The notes: a model not told the origin generated them from the letters alone. A stretch of DNA of 64,000 nt from Phyllobacterium trifolii (GCF_014192095.1 NZ_JACHXN010000004.1:248001-312000); one strand, 5' to 3'; shown: positions 30,240-39,075, counted from the stretch's first letter. Program-made: numbers and translations.

Positions 30240-30923
30240 ATGCACGTGTTTTGCGATTTCGATGGAACGATTTCGGTCGAGGATGCGACCGATTTTGTGC
30301 TCTCAAACTTGGCCGATCCCGCATGGCAAGCCATAGAACAAGAATGGCTGGACGGCGAGATCGGTTCTGCCGAATGCATGCGCCGCCAGGTCGCTCTGAT
30401 TCGCGCCAAGCAGCATGAACTCGATGATGTGCTTGAAGATGTCGTTATTGACCCGACGTTTCCCGCCTTCGCAGATTTCTGCAGCCGACACGCTATGCCG
30501 CTTACGATCGTGAGTGACGGCGTCGATTATTTCATCAAACAAATTCTCGTGCGCACCAACCTCAGCCATATTCCGGTGATCGCCAACAAGCTGACGATCG
30601 TCAATCCGGAAGGAAAGCCATCCTACCATCTGGCTTCTCCCCACGCCGATCCGGATTGTTTGTCAGCAGCGGGGGTTTGCAAATGCAGATCGCTGACACC
30701 GCGTGACTTGCGGGTCTACGTCGGTGACGGCCGCTCGGATTTCTGCGTTTCACATCAACCGGAGTTGGTCTTCGCAAAGGGGGAACTGGCTGACTACTGT
30801 TTTGCCGAGGATATCCCCTTCATTGCGTACGAGACCTTTGCCGATCTCACCCACAGCCTCAAGAGCGCTGTTCCAGGCCTGTCGGCCAATGCTCTCAGCA
30901 CACCGCGCCACGCCGCCGCATAA
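30240..30923 (+). CDS. HAD-IB family phosphatase (MtnX/phosphoserine phosphatase-like)
   Basis: A 227-residue haloacid dehalogenase-fold phosphatase. Motif I is CDFDGT (nucleophile Asp6, acid Asp8), motif II is TIVSDG near residue 84, and motif IV is VYVGDGRSDFC (about 160-170). The sequence is close to MtnX-like enzymes. It begins with a strong AAGGAG site, after a short GCACGATTGTGC hairpin. The next gene follows by 19 bp. No methionine-salvage genes are nearby, so it probably removes phosphate from a different intermediate in the pathway encoded by the following genes. Confidence 0.83.
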   Translation: MHVFCDFDGTISVEDATDFVLSNLADPAWQAIEQEWLDGEIGSAECMRRQVALIRAKQHELDDVLEDVVIDPTFPAFADFCSRHAMPLTIVSDGVDYFIKQILVRTNLSHIPVIANKLTIVNPEGKPSYHLASPHADPDCLSAAGVCKCRSLTPRDLRVYVGDGRSDFCVSHQPELVFAKGELADYCFAEDIPFIAYETFADLTHSLKSAVPGLSANALSTPRHAAA

Positions 30924-30942
30924 CCAACAAGCGAGAACCTGA

Positions 30943-32364
30943 ATGAACACAAATTTTATCCTGAAGCAGCCCGAGCTCGTATCTCCGCTGCCGAACTCGG
31001 AACTCGAATTGCGTCTGCTTGAGGAAACCTATTGTTCTCACGGCGATACGGTCCATTACGCCCAGGAGCCGAGCTTTTTCGAATCGTGCGAAGGCTCGTA
31101 CCTTTACGACAGCAAGGGTACGCCGTTCCTTGATCTGCAGATGTGGTATTCGGCGGTTAATTTTGGTTACCGCAACCCGCGCCTGAACGCCGCCGCACAT
31201 CGGCAGCTGGACACGCTGCCTCAGGTGGCATCGCAATATCTGCACAGGGAAAAGGTCGAACTAGCGGCCATGATTGCTCAAGACGCAGAACGGAAATTCG
31301 GCACGAAAGGACGGGTTCATTTCAATGTCGGCGGCTCGCAGGCCATCGAGGATTCGCTGAAACTCGTGCGCAACTATTCAGGCGGAAAGAGCCTGATGTT
31401 CGCCTTCGAGGGCGGCTATCACGGGCGCACGCTTGGTGCCTCGGCGATCACGTCGAGCTATCGCTATCGGCGTCGTTACGGGCACTTCGGCGAGCGCGCG
31501 CAGTTTATTGAATTTCCCTATCATTTCCGTGGCCCGAAAGGCATGAGCAAAGAAGAATACGGCCACCAATGCGTGCAGAAGTTCGCCCGCCTGTTCGAGA
31601 GCGAATATAACGGCGTCTGGGATCCCAAGGCGGGCAAGGCGGAGTTTGCCGCCTTCTATGTCGAACCCATCCAGGGCACTGGCGGCTATGTCATTCCTCC
31701 CATGAACTTCTTCAAGGAGCTCAAGCAGGTGCTCGATCAGCATGGGATCATGCTTGTGGTCGATGAAATCCAGATGGGCGTCTACCGGACGGGCAAGATG
31801 TGGTCGATCGAACATTTCGGTGTCAGCCCGGACATCCTCGTCTTCGGCAAGGCAATCACCAATGGTCTCAATCCGCTTTCGGGCGTCTGGGCGAAGGAAG
31901 AAATAATCAACCCAGGTATTTTCCCTCCAGGTTCAACGCATTCTACCTTCGCCAGCAACCCGATGGGAACCGCCGTAGCACTGGAAACCATGAAAATGCT
32001 CAAGGAAGAGGATTTCGGTGCGACTATCATCGAGAAAGGCGCTTACTTTCTCGACGGACTGAAGGAGCTGCAGAAACGCCACCGGATCATCGGCGATGTG
32101 GATGGCCTCGGCCTCGCCTTGCGTGTCGAAATATGCACTGAGGATGGGTTCACCCCGGACAAGTCGACGATGGACTGGCTTTGCGACGAGGGGATGAAGG
32201 GTGATCTAAGTGTCGGCACGAACATGTACGGTCTCGTGCTGGATGTTGGCGGTTACCACAAGAATGTCATCACCCTTGCCCCCAACCTCCTGATCAGCCG
32301 CGAAGAGATAGATCTTGCCCTGACGCTGCTGGATCAGCTTTTTATCAGGGCTTCGAAACGATAG
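30943..32364 (+). CDS. Class III PLP-dependent aminotransferase
   Basis: A 473-residue fold-type I transaminase. The PLP-binding region includes GGSQAIEDSLKLVRNYSG (about residues 130-147), GGYHGRTLGASAIT (about 157-170), the Asp in LVVDEIQMG (about 271-279) and the Schiff-base Lys303 in FGKAITNG. It is related to omega-amino-acid, ornithine/GABA and diaminobutyrate transaminases. The substrate is unknown. It lies 4 bp before an arginase-fold enzyme, so a diamine or guanidino compound is a reasonable guess. Confidence 0.87.
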   Translation: MNTNFILKQPELVSPLPNSELELRLLEETYCSHGDTVHYAQEPSFFESCEGSYLYDSKGTPFLDLQMWYSAVNFGYRNPRLNAAAHRQLDTLPQVASQYLHREKVELAAMIAQDAERKFGTKGRVHFNVGGSQAIEDSLKLVRNYSGGKSLMFAFEGGYHGRTLGASAITSSYRYRRRYGHFGERAQFIEFPYHFRGPKGMSKEEYGHQCVQKFARLFESEYNGVWDPKAGKAEFAAFYVEPIQGTGGYVIPPMNFFKELKQVLDQHGIMLVVDEIQMGVYRTGKMWSIEHFGVSPDILVFGKAITNGLNPLSGVWAKEEIINPGIFPPGSTHSTFASNPMGTAVALETMKMLKEEDFGATIIEKGAYFLDGLKELQKRHRIIGDVDGLGLALRVEICTEDGFTPDKSTMDWLCDEGMKGDLSVGTNMYGLVLDVGGYHKNVITLAPNLLISREEIDLALTLLDQLFIRASKR

Positions 32365-32368
32365 GCCG

Positions 32369-33319
32369 ATGCAACTTCTGCTCCTCCATCTCGATGATGC
32401 GCTTGAGTTGCAGCCCGACTTCATCCGCGCCTGCCTGAACGCTGGCGCGTACGAGTTACAGGCTGAGAATGAAGGGCGGGCGATCAGGCTTTGGGGCAAA
32501 AACCCTGATTTGCATGCCGTTCGGACCAAGCTCGCGCGCAGGATGCTGCGGAGAAAGGATGCGCACCTGTGTTTCATGGGGTCGGGTGATTTTCATCACG
32601 TCACTGCGCTGCTGCTCGACGTTGCCCTCGAAAAGGATGGAAAGCCGGCCACGGTAATCCATTTCGACAACCATCCCGATTGGGTTCATTTCAAGGATGG
32701 CATCCATTGCGGCTCATGGGTCAACAGGGCATTGGAACATTCCCAGGTTCGCAAGGTCATCACTGTCGGCGTATGCAGCGATGACCTGAAGAAGCCTGAA
32801 CGGAAGGGAGCAAATCTTTCGCTGCTCAAAAAAGGCAAGCTTGAGCTCTATCCCTACGATCACCCACCGAGCAGGGTCAAAAAGGAATATGGGTCGGGGT
32901 CGAGCTACCAGCAGGATTCCGGCTCGCTCAGCTGGAACACCATTGCCGCTATTGGTGAGCAAAATTTCGTCGATCGCCTCTTGTCACGGATTGAGACTGA
33001 AGCCGTCTATCTGACGATCGACAAGGATGTGCTGGCTCACACTGATGCGGTCACAAACTGGGATCAAGGCAGCATGAGGCTGCCATATCTTCTGAATTTG
33101 ATAAGTGAGATAGGCTGCCGCCACCGCATTGTCGGTGCAGATGTCACCGGCGACTACTCATTTCCCGCTTATGGCGGCGGGTTATGGACGATGCTGATGA
33201 AGCACGGCGAGATTCTGCTGGATCAGCCCCGACGCCCCTCGGATGCGCGTCTTGCGACCAACATCAACTCCGCAGGCAATCACGCCCTTCTCGAAATTCT
33301 TTCGCAGGCCATGTCATGA
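32369..33319 (+). CDS. Arginase/agmatinase-fold enzyme
   Basis: A 316-residue protein with the ureohydrolase metal motifs in divergent form: GSGDFHH (about residues 71-77), D-x-H-x-D in IHFDNHPDWV (Asp100, His102, Asp104) and D-x-D in LTIDKDVL (Asp218, Asp220). This is the binuclear Mn pattern of arginase, agmatinase and formiminoglutamase. The surrounding sequence is unlike the classic enzymes, so the substrate is open. Its stop overlaps the next start (ATGA, 33316-33319). Confidence 0.75.
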   Translation: MQLLLLHLDDALELQPDFIRACLNAGAYELQAENEGRAIRLWGKNPDLHAVRTKLARRMLRRKDAHLCFMGSGDFHHVTALLLDVALEKDGKPATVIHFDNHPDWVHFKDGIHCGSWVNRALEHSQVRKVITVGVCSDDLKKPERKGANLSLLKKGKLELYPYDHPPSRVKKEYGSGSSYQQDSGSLSWNTIAAIGEQNFVDRLLSRIETEAVYLTIDKDVLAHTDAVTNWDQGSMRLPYLLNLISEIGCRHRIVGADVTGDYSFPAYGGGLWTMLMKHGEILLDQPRRPSDARLATNINSAGNHALLEILSQAMS

Positions 33320-33669
33320 GCGGCACCCTGACCCTGCCAATGGTGGCGCTGATCAGTTTTTGCATTGTTGCGGAAATGGCGCGTGAGGTCTGTTTCAAAC
33401 AGGCCGCGCACGCTTCGACGCTTCGTCAGGCACTGGTGAAACCCGCCACCTGGGTGGGAATTGTCTTTTGGGCAGTGGAGCTGTTCGCATGGATGATGGT
33501 GCTCGAACACGTGCCGCTGTCCATCGCCTTTCCAATGATGGCGCTGAGCTATGTCGTCATCGTTGTCGCCGGAGCCTGCTTTTTCAAGGAACACGTCAAT
33601 CTGCGTCACGCGGCTGGAGTTCTTCTCATCACGGCCGGCGTGACGTGCGTTGGAGCAACAGGACTATGA
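33316..33669 (+). CDS. Small multidrug resistance-like membrane protein 1
   Basis: A 117-residue protein with four predicted helices, of the SMR/EamA type. Helix 1 (about residues 8-27) contains VAEMAREVCFK with a membrane Glu20 like Glu14 of EmrE. Helices follow at about 42-62, 66-86 and 96-115. ArnE/ArnF-type flippase subunits and EmrE-type pumps share this fold. A second, different SMR protein is encoded at 36502-36927 in the same operon; the two may form a heterodimer. Start and stop overlap both neighbours by ATGA. Confidence 0.82.
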   Translation: MSGTLTLPMVALISFCIVAEMAREVCFKQAAHASTLRQALVKPATWVGIVFWAVELFAWMMVLEHVPLSIAFPMMALSYVVIVVAGACFFKEHVNLRHAAGVLLITAGVTCVGATGL

Positions 33670-34541
33670 AACTCTTCAAACACACCAAATGGGATGCCGC
33701 TCCCGTTATCGCGGCAGTCGCTCACCTATTCTTCAATATCTACCTCATCGCCGGATTTCACAGCCGCCCGCTGTGGTTGTCCTTAGTTCTGGGGTGCGTC
33801 TACGCTGTCTCGATCTCGTGGAATATCAACAGCATCTCCCACAATTTCATTCACACACCCTATTTTGCCGCGCGCCAGCTGAACTATGCCTTCAGTCTGC
33901 TGGAATCGATCACGATCGGTTTTTCGCAGACCTACTATCACTGGATCCATATGCGCCATCATTCCGGCAACAGCGACAAGCCGAATGAAAAGGGTGAGAC
34001 AATCGATTGGTTGTCGATTTACAGACACGGCAAAAACGGCGAACCGGAGAACGTTTGGAGCTACACATTCCTCAGCTTTTTTCGCGACGATATCGGCGAC
34101 ATTCACAGAGGCATTGCCCGCACTCGGCCGTTCGACGCGAAATGGGGCCGCTTCGAGCTTTACGCGTTCTTTGGCGTGGTCGGTCTCGCTTTGATCTATG
34201 ACTGGCGGGCTGTCCTGTTCTTCGTGCCATTCTACTATTTTGGCAATTGCCTGTCGTCGCTCAACGGCTATTACGAGCATCTTCACGGCGATCCGGAAGA
34301 ACCGATAGCGTGGGGGGTCAGCAGTCACAATCGTTTCTACAACTGGCTGTGGTTCGGCAACGGTTACCACGCCGAGCATCATTATCGTCCGCGCACACAT
34401 TGGACAAAACTCCGCTCCTTCCACGAACAGATCGCGGACCAGCAAGAAGAAGCCGGGGTCCACGTCATCAGCACGTGCCACGCGCTGGGATTCATGGCTA
34501 AGGAAAACCGCGAGTTGGAAATATCGAATGCAGATCGCTGA
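33666..34541 (+). CDS. Membrane fatty acid desaturase/hydroxylase
   Basis: A 291-residue integral di-iron enzyme. Three histidine boxes are visible: HNFIH (residues 59-63), HWIHMRHH (His box HMRHH at 95-99) and NGYHAEHHYRP (HAEHH at 235-239). Hydrophobic segments lie at about 12-52 and 165-198. It should introduce a double bond or hydroxyl group into an acyl chain or similar lipid. It starts within the stop of SMR 1 and overlaps the next gene by 14 bases, so expression is tightly coupled. It is distinct from the MocD-like protein at the window start. Confidence 0.86.
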   Translation: MKLFKHTKWDAAPVIAAVAHLFFNIYLIAGFHSRPLWLSLVLGCVYAVSISWNINSISHNFIHTPYFAARQLNYAFSLLESITIGFSQTYYHWIHMRHHSGNSDKPNEKGETIDWLSIYRHGKNGEPENVWSYTFLSFFRDDIGDIHRGIARTRPFDAKWGRFELYAFFGVVGLALIYDWRAVLFFVPFYYFGNCLSSLNGYYEHLHGDPEEPIAWGVSSHNRFYNWLWFGNGYHAEHHYRPRTHWTKLRSFHEQIADQQEEAGVHVISTCHALGFMAKENRELEISNADR

Positions 34542-35346
34542 CCCTTTTGGATATTTCATGGAGGGCACCAACGGTAAAGGCGTCCTTCTTGTGCATGGTC
34601 TGACTGGTGCACCCACGGAAATGCGGCTTGTGGCGCGACAACTGAATCGTCGGGGCTATACGGTCTATGCACCGCTTCTCGCCGGTCATGGTGGCGATGT
34701 CTACAGGTTGCGCGGCACGCGTTGGCAGGATTGGCTGGGAAGTGTCGAGCAGGCCGTGGAGCAGTTGACCGCCTATACGAACGAGATATTTGCTGCCGGC
34801 ATCTGCGTCGGTGGCAAGCTGGCGCTTCTGGCTGCCCACGAGCAGCCCGGAATGCTCAAGGCCGTGGCGATTTACTCTCCATGCTTCCTCTATGACGGCT
34901 GGAATGTGCCGTTCTATTACCCGTTGCTGTCGCGCAACATCACCTGGTTGGCACATGTCCCATTCTTGGATCGCCTGAATTTCAACGAGACTTCGGCACT
35001 CGGCGTCAAAGACCAGCGTATGCGCCGGATGATGGAAAACATGTCCAAAGAGGGCGTAATCGAGAAATTCCCCGGCAAAGGCCTGGTCGAGATGTATCGC
35101 CTCGGAAGAGCGCTCAAGCGCGAGCTGCCGCATATGATGACGCCAACGCTCATCCTGCATTCAAGGGAGGATGATCTCAGCAGCCCTGCCCATGCCCGCT
35201 ATATCAGTGACCATATCGGGGCCCCGAACGAGCTTCGCTGGATCAATGACAGCTATCACATGATCCATCTCGATCGGCAGCACAGGCAGGTCGCGAATCT
35301 TACTGCCGATTATTTTGGAGTGAGCCATGTTTCAGACCGTCTCTGA
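34528..35346 (+). CDS. Alpha/beta hydrolase with a cysteine nucleophile
   Basis: A 272-residue alpha/beta hydrolase of the carboxylesterase/monoglyceride-lipase type. The oxyanion region is LLVHGLTGAP (about 20-29). The nucleophile elbow reads GICVGG, so residue 93 is Cys where lipases have Ser. The acid is in HSREDDLSS (about 211-219) and the His in SYHMIHLDR (about 245-253). Cys-type elbows are known in dienelactone hydrolase. It overlaps the desaturase gene by 14 bases and the acyltransferase gene by 20. It may hydrolyse or transfer an acyl group in the same lipid pathway. Confidence 0.82.
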   Translation: MQIADPFGYFMEGTNGKGVLLVHGLTGAPTEMRLVARQLNRRGYTVYAPLLAGHGGDVYRLRGTRWQDWLGSVEQAVEQLTAYTNEIFAAGICVGGKLALLAAHEQPGMLKAVAIYSPCFLYDGWNVPFYYPLLSRNITWLAHVPFLDRLNFNETSALGVKDQRMRRMMENMSKEGVIEKFPGKGLVEMYRLGRALKRELPHMMTPTLILHSREDDLSSPAHARYISDHIGAPNELRWINDSYHMIHLDRQHRQVANLTADYFGVSHVSDRL

Positions 35347-36505
35347 ATCGACGCTCCGCGGGACAAGGTTACCGGCGAAAGACAACCCGCTCGTACAAAC
35401 GCGCGTTGTGAATTCCATCCGGGAAGTCGGCAAGGAAGCGTGGAATGCCTGTTTCGAAGATGAGGTCGAAGATTTCGATTGCCTTCTCGCAATCGAAGAG
35501 GCCGGGATCGAAGGTTTCGCCTGGCGCTATGTAACGGTAATTGAGAACGGGATAGTGGTCGCCGCCATGCCGGCGTTCATTACCAGTTACCAGCTTGAGA
35601 CGACGTTGGAAGCAGGACCTGTGCGCCGTTTCATTCGTCGGATGCGAGGCTTCCTTCCCGGTATCCTCACGTTGAAGCTCGCGTGTCTTGGCTCGCCCTG
35701 TACGGAAACTGGCAAGCCAGGCTTTTGTGCCAACGTTCCTCCGGAACGCCAGCCTGATTTGTTGGCAAGACTTATTGCCGGGTTCGAGAAGCACGCGGAC
35801 GATGAAGGTTGTTCCCTGCGGGGCGTAAAGGATATTCCTGAACCGTGTGCGCCGGCGTTTGCGCCGGTATTCGCGCAATCAGGTTTCGCTTCCATTCCCG
35901 GGCTTCCGACAGCTTGTCTTGATGTCGATTTTCACTCCATCGAAAGCTATCTGAGCCGCTTGTCCTCTGGAACCCGCAAGGACATGCGCCGGAAACTGAA
36001 ATCGTTTGATCGCATCAGGATCGAGACACGAACCGAACTGGCAGACGTCATGCCGCGTGTCTTGGCTCTTTATAATGCGACACGAAACCGGAGTGAATGG
36101 CAGTTCGAAGCTCTCACCGCGGCGTATTTTGCCGGCATTCTCGACCGTATGTCCGGGAAGTCATTCTGCACCTTGTATTTTGCAGAAGACAAGCTGCTGG
36201 CGGCTAACATTCTCGTTCACAACGAAAGCACGCTGATCGACAAGTTCTTCTGCATGGACGGAGAGGAAGGGCGTGCCTACGATCTTTATTATCTAAGCTG
36301 GTTCGCCAATCTGCGGTATTGCATCGACCACCGCGTTGCCCGCTATCAGAGCGGTCAGGCCTACTACGAAAACAAACTGCGGCTCGGCAGCAGGCTCACT
36401 GCAAACACAATGTATTTCAAGCATCGGAACAGGGCCGTCCAATGGTTGCTCACACTTGTATCGCCGATGTTTGGCGTAGACGAGCCTAAGGGAGCGTCTT
36501 CATGA
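35327..36505 (+). CDS. GNAT/FemAB-type predicted N-acyltransferase
   Basis: A 392-residue protein with two GNAT-like lobes, resembling the BioF2/Acetyltransf_6 and FemAB-related group (predicted N-acyltransferases). Characteristic is the central LSSGTRKDMRRKLKSF (about residues 207-222), followed by AANILVHNESTLIDKFFCMD (about 288-307) and a C-terminal YQSGQAYYENKLRLGSR segment. Such proteins acylate amines using acyl-CoA, acyl-ACP or aminoacyl donors. No signal peptide or membrane span is evident. It overlaps both neighbours. It may join an amine made by the upstream aminotransferase to a fatty chain. Confidence 0.72.
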   Translation: MFQTVSESTLRGTRLPAKDNPLVQTRVVNSIREVGKEAWNACFEDEVEDFDCLLAIEEAGIEGFAWRYVTVIENGIVVAAMPAFITSYQLETTLEAGPVRRFIRRMRGFLPGILTLKLACLGSPCTETGKPGFCANVPPERQPDLLARLIAGFEKHADDEGCSLRGVKDIPEPCAPAFAPVFAQSGFASIPGLPTACLDVDFHSIESYLSRLSSGTRKDMRRKLKSFDRIRIETRTELADVMPRVLALYNATRNRSEWQFEALTAAYFAGILDRMSGKSFCTLYFAEDKLLAANILVHNESTLIDKFFCMDGEEGRAYDLYYLSWFANLRYCIDHRVARYQSGQAYYENKLRLGSRLTANTMYFKHRNRAVQWLLTLVSPMFGVDEPKGASS

Positions 36506-36927
36506 ACGGCCAGCGCCTTTCCTGGTTCGCCATTCCGGTGCTGAACACGTTGTTTCAGATTTTCATCAAGCTTGCTGCCGATGCAGTGAGTGGTCATGCC
36601 AGCGGTTGGTTTTCCGGATCGCTTGCATCGCCCTGGCTCCTTGCGGCCATTGCAGTTGAAATCGTTTGTTTCCTGATCTGGATGCAGGTGCTGTCGGAGC
36701 TTGATCTGAGCAAGGCGTTTCCGCTTTCTGCTTTAAGTTACGTGCTGGTCCTCCTGTCGAGTTGGCTTTATTTCCGGGAACAGATCATTGTGCTTCAGTT
36801 GATTGGAAGCGCGCTCATACTTGGCGGTGTGTGGCTGATCGGGACAGCCTCCGGACGCAGCAGCCCTCAGCAAAACACGCAACAAATCAAGTTCCCGCCA
36901 GTTACGACAATGCGAGCCAGACGATGA
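36502..36927 (+). CDS. Small multidrug resistance-like membrane protein 2
   Basis: A 141-residue four-helix membrane protein (about residues 8-28, 46-66, 71-91 and 96-114) with a polar C-terminal tail of about 25 residues. Helix 1 (FAIPVLNTLFQIFIKLAAD) lacks the proton-coupling Glu of EmrE, as do ArnE and ArnF, the undecaprenyl phosphate-aminoarabinose flippase subunits. It overlaps both neighbours by ATGA. Pairing with SMR protein 1 as a lipid flippase is an inference from size, residue loss and shared operon. Confidence 0.8.
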   Translation: MNGQRLSWFAIPVLNTLFQIFIKLAADAVSGHASGWFSGSLASPWLLAAIAVEIVCFLIWMQVLSELDLSKAFPLSALSYVLVLLSSWLYFREQIIVLQLIGSALILGGVWLIGTASGRSSPQQNTQQIKFPPVTTMRARR

Positions 36928-38222
36928 CCCAGGTCCAGTTCCAAAACTCCACTTCCGGCAGGCACACAACGCCATCGGCACTTGCCGATCGTGCATTGCA
37001 TGCTGCGCTTCTTCGCATCGTCAGCACAGGTCGCCTGACTGTCACGACTTCGAAGAACAAAAGATTGTCATTCGGAGATGGCAGCGGGCCCGCGGTATCG
37101 GTGAGGTTTACCGATAGCCGGGCACAGTGGGCCCTTTTGGCCGACGCAGATATGCGGCTTGGCGAGCTTTTCATGGATGGCCGTCTTATCGTCGATGAGG
37201 GCTCCATCTATGACTTCATCGCACTGCTGTTGCGTGAAGCCCAGAACACCACTCATCCTTGGCCAGCGCGTTTCATAGACGCTCTGCGCGCCAGGTTCCG
37301 CAAGCTGAAGCAGCCCAACTTGCCCGGCCGTTCGAAGCGCAATGTCGCACATCACTATGATCTCGACGGTCGGCTTTACGAGCTGTTTCTTGACGTGGAC
37401 CGTCAATATTCCTGCGCCTATTTCGAACATCCCGATCAGTCGCTTGAGGAAGCACAATTGGCGAAGAAGCGGCATCTGGCGGCTAAACTCCTGCCCGAAC
37501 CGCATCAGCGGGTTCTGGATATCGGCTGCGGTTGGGGCGGTCTTGCGCGGCATATCGGTGCAAGGGTGACGAACGGCGAAGTACTGGGAATAACCCTGTC
37601 CGAAGAACAGCTTGCATATGCGCGATCATCGTTGGACCAGATGGACGATCGTGTTTCATTCGAGCTGCAGGACTATCGCCACCTGAAAGGCCGGTTCGAC
37701 AGAATTGTTTCGGTCGGCATGTTCGAACATGTCGGCGCCGCGTCATACGCGACATTCTTCAAAACATGCGCAAGACTGCTTGATGATGATGGCGTCATGG
37801 TTCTCCACACGATCGGCTGTTCGTCCACGCCAGGCTTCACCACACCGTGGCTGAGCAAGTACATTTTCCCGGGCGGGTATATTCCCTCGCTCTCCGAAAT
37901 TGTTCCGCACATCGAAAAAGCCGGATTGATCGTCACCGACGTGGAGGTACTGAGGCTCCACTATGCCTCCACGCTCAAAATCTGGCGGGAGCGTTTCATG
38001 GCGAAGCGCGAGGCAGCCAAAGCGCTTTATGACGAACGGTTCTGCCGGATGTGGGAGTTTTATCTGGCTGCGGCCGAGGCAGCGTTCCGATATGAGGATC
38101 TTGTCGTATTCCAGATTCAGATAGCCAAGCGCAATACTGCTGTTCCCATAACGAGGAACTACATTCGTGACGACGAGTTAAATGCAGCGAGGAATCTTCA
38201 AGCGCTTTTCCCGGCACCGTGA
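36924..38222 (+). CDS. Cyclopropane-fatty-acyl-phospholipid synthase family methyltransferase
   Basis: A 432-residue SAM-dependent enzyme that adds a methylene bridge (or methyl group) across a double bond in acyl chains. An N-terminal lipid-binding region (about 1-135) precedes the methyltransferase core: HHYDLDGRLYELFLD (about 143-157), YSCAYFE (about 162-168), SAM motif VLDIGCGWGG (197-206) and the active-site region IFPGGYIPSLSE. It is last of the nine overlapping genes. It could act on the double bond made by the desaturase encoded in the same operon. The cell may have another housekeeping CFA synthase outside the window. Confidence 0.9.
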   Translation: MTQVQFQNSTSGRHTTPSALADRALHAALLRIVSTGRLTVTTSKNKRLSFGDGSGPAVSVRFTDSRAQWALLADADMRLGELFMDGRLIVDEGSIYDFIALLLREAQNTTHPWPARFIDALRARFRKLKQPNLPGRSKRNVAHHYDLDGRLYELFLDVDRQYSCAYFEHPDQSLEEAQLAKKRHLAAKLLPEPHQRVLDIGCGWGGLARHIGARVTNGEVLGITLSEEQLAYARSSLDQMDDRVSFELQDYRHLKGRFDRIVSVGMFEHVGAASYATFFKTCARLLDDDGVMVLHTIGCSSTPGFTTPWLSKYIFPGGYIPSLSEIVPHIEKAGLIVTDVEVLRLHYASTLKIWRERFMAKREAAKALYDERFCRMWEFYLAAAEAAFRYEDLVVFQIQIAKRNTAVPITRNYIRDDELNAARNLQALFPAP

Positions 38223-38229
38223 CCCAGGA

Positions 38230-39075
38230 TCAAAATCCGATATGGAAGGAACGGCTCAGAACAATGCCGATCGTATTCTGATTAGGCGATCCAATGTCGG
38301 TAACAATCGGGCTGTCAGCAGCATCACCGACCAGCCTGTCGAATTTATCGTAGACCAGCAAACTCGTTTTGGGATTGATCTGATAGGTCGCACCAACAAC
38401 AAAGCCAACGGATTTGAACCCTGCGTCCGGCGAGAATGCGCTCAGGCTACCGTTATCCAGTGCTTCGGCACTACTTACGCGGAAACTGTTTTCCATGTAC
38501 GTCGCATCGGCGAACGAGGCCCGGGGACCTGCCGAGAGCAGAAACTTGTCGCCAACCGGCTGGAACCAATCGACCGCAAAATCCGCGACAAAACCGTCAT
38601 CGCTCTGAACGCCCTGCCGGGCTTCGGCTCGTATTCGCAGCCGGTTGTCGATAAGCCAATATTGTCCAAAGGCACCTACGTCGACGCTCCAGTCGATTTC
38701 GTGCACGCCGTGCACATCTGTGTGGGAACGGCTGCCTCTGATATTGGCGGCGGGTCCAAGTTCAAGCCCGCCAAGCTCTATCAAGGAGAAATCGATGCTG
38801 TCGTCTGGAGCGCTCAAACCCGCTGGTTCGTTGGCCCGGCGGATATCGAAATTCGGTACAAAGCTAAAGTCATTGTCTCCCGACCCCTCAAACGTCGGCC
38901 CGTATTCGGTTCCGGCACCCAAGGTTACAATCCAGCCCGGGTTCTCTTCGACCGTCGTGACTGCCGGCTTGTCCGCAGCGATGGACGCCGTGGCGGACGA
39001 GAGTGTTGCTAACAGACCAAACTGCAGCGTCCTTGTCAGCCACCTGACGCGCGCTCGATCGACAGGTAGCGTCAT
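38230..39075 (-). CDS. MipA/OmpV family outer membrane protein
   Basis: A 281-residue beta-barrel protein. A signal peptide (basic VDRARVRWLTR, hydrophobic run, cleavage probably after TASIA near residue 33) precedes GWIVTLGAGTEYGPTFEGS, the typical MipA start. The barrel ends in a terminal Phe (HIGF) as outer membrane proteins do. Three in-frame ATGs exist; the one at 39075 has GGGGAAGG at good spacing. It converges on the CFA synthase gene with a 7-bp gap. MipA/OmpV proteins are porin-like; some are scaffolds for murein enzymes or respond to antimicrobial peptides. Confidence 0.85.
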   Translation of the reverse strand: MTLPVDRARVRWLTRTLQFGLLATLSSATASIAADKPAVTTVEENPGWIVTLGAGTEYGPTFEGSGDNDFSFVPNFDIRRANEPAGLSAPDDSIDFSLIELGGLELGPAANIRGSRSHTDVHGVHEIDWSVDVGAFGQYWLIDNRLRIRAEARQGVQSDDGFVADFAVDWFQPVGDKFLLSAGPRASFADATYMENSFRVSSAEALDNGSLSAFSPDAGFKSVGFVVGATYQINPKTSLLVYDKFDRLVGDAADSPIVTDIGSPNQNTIGIVLSRSFHIGF

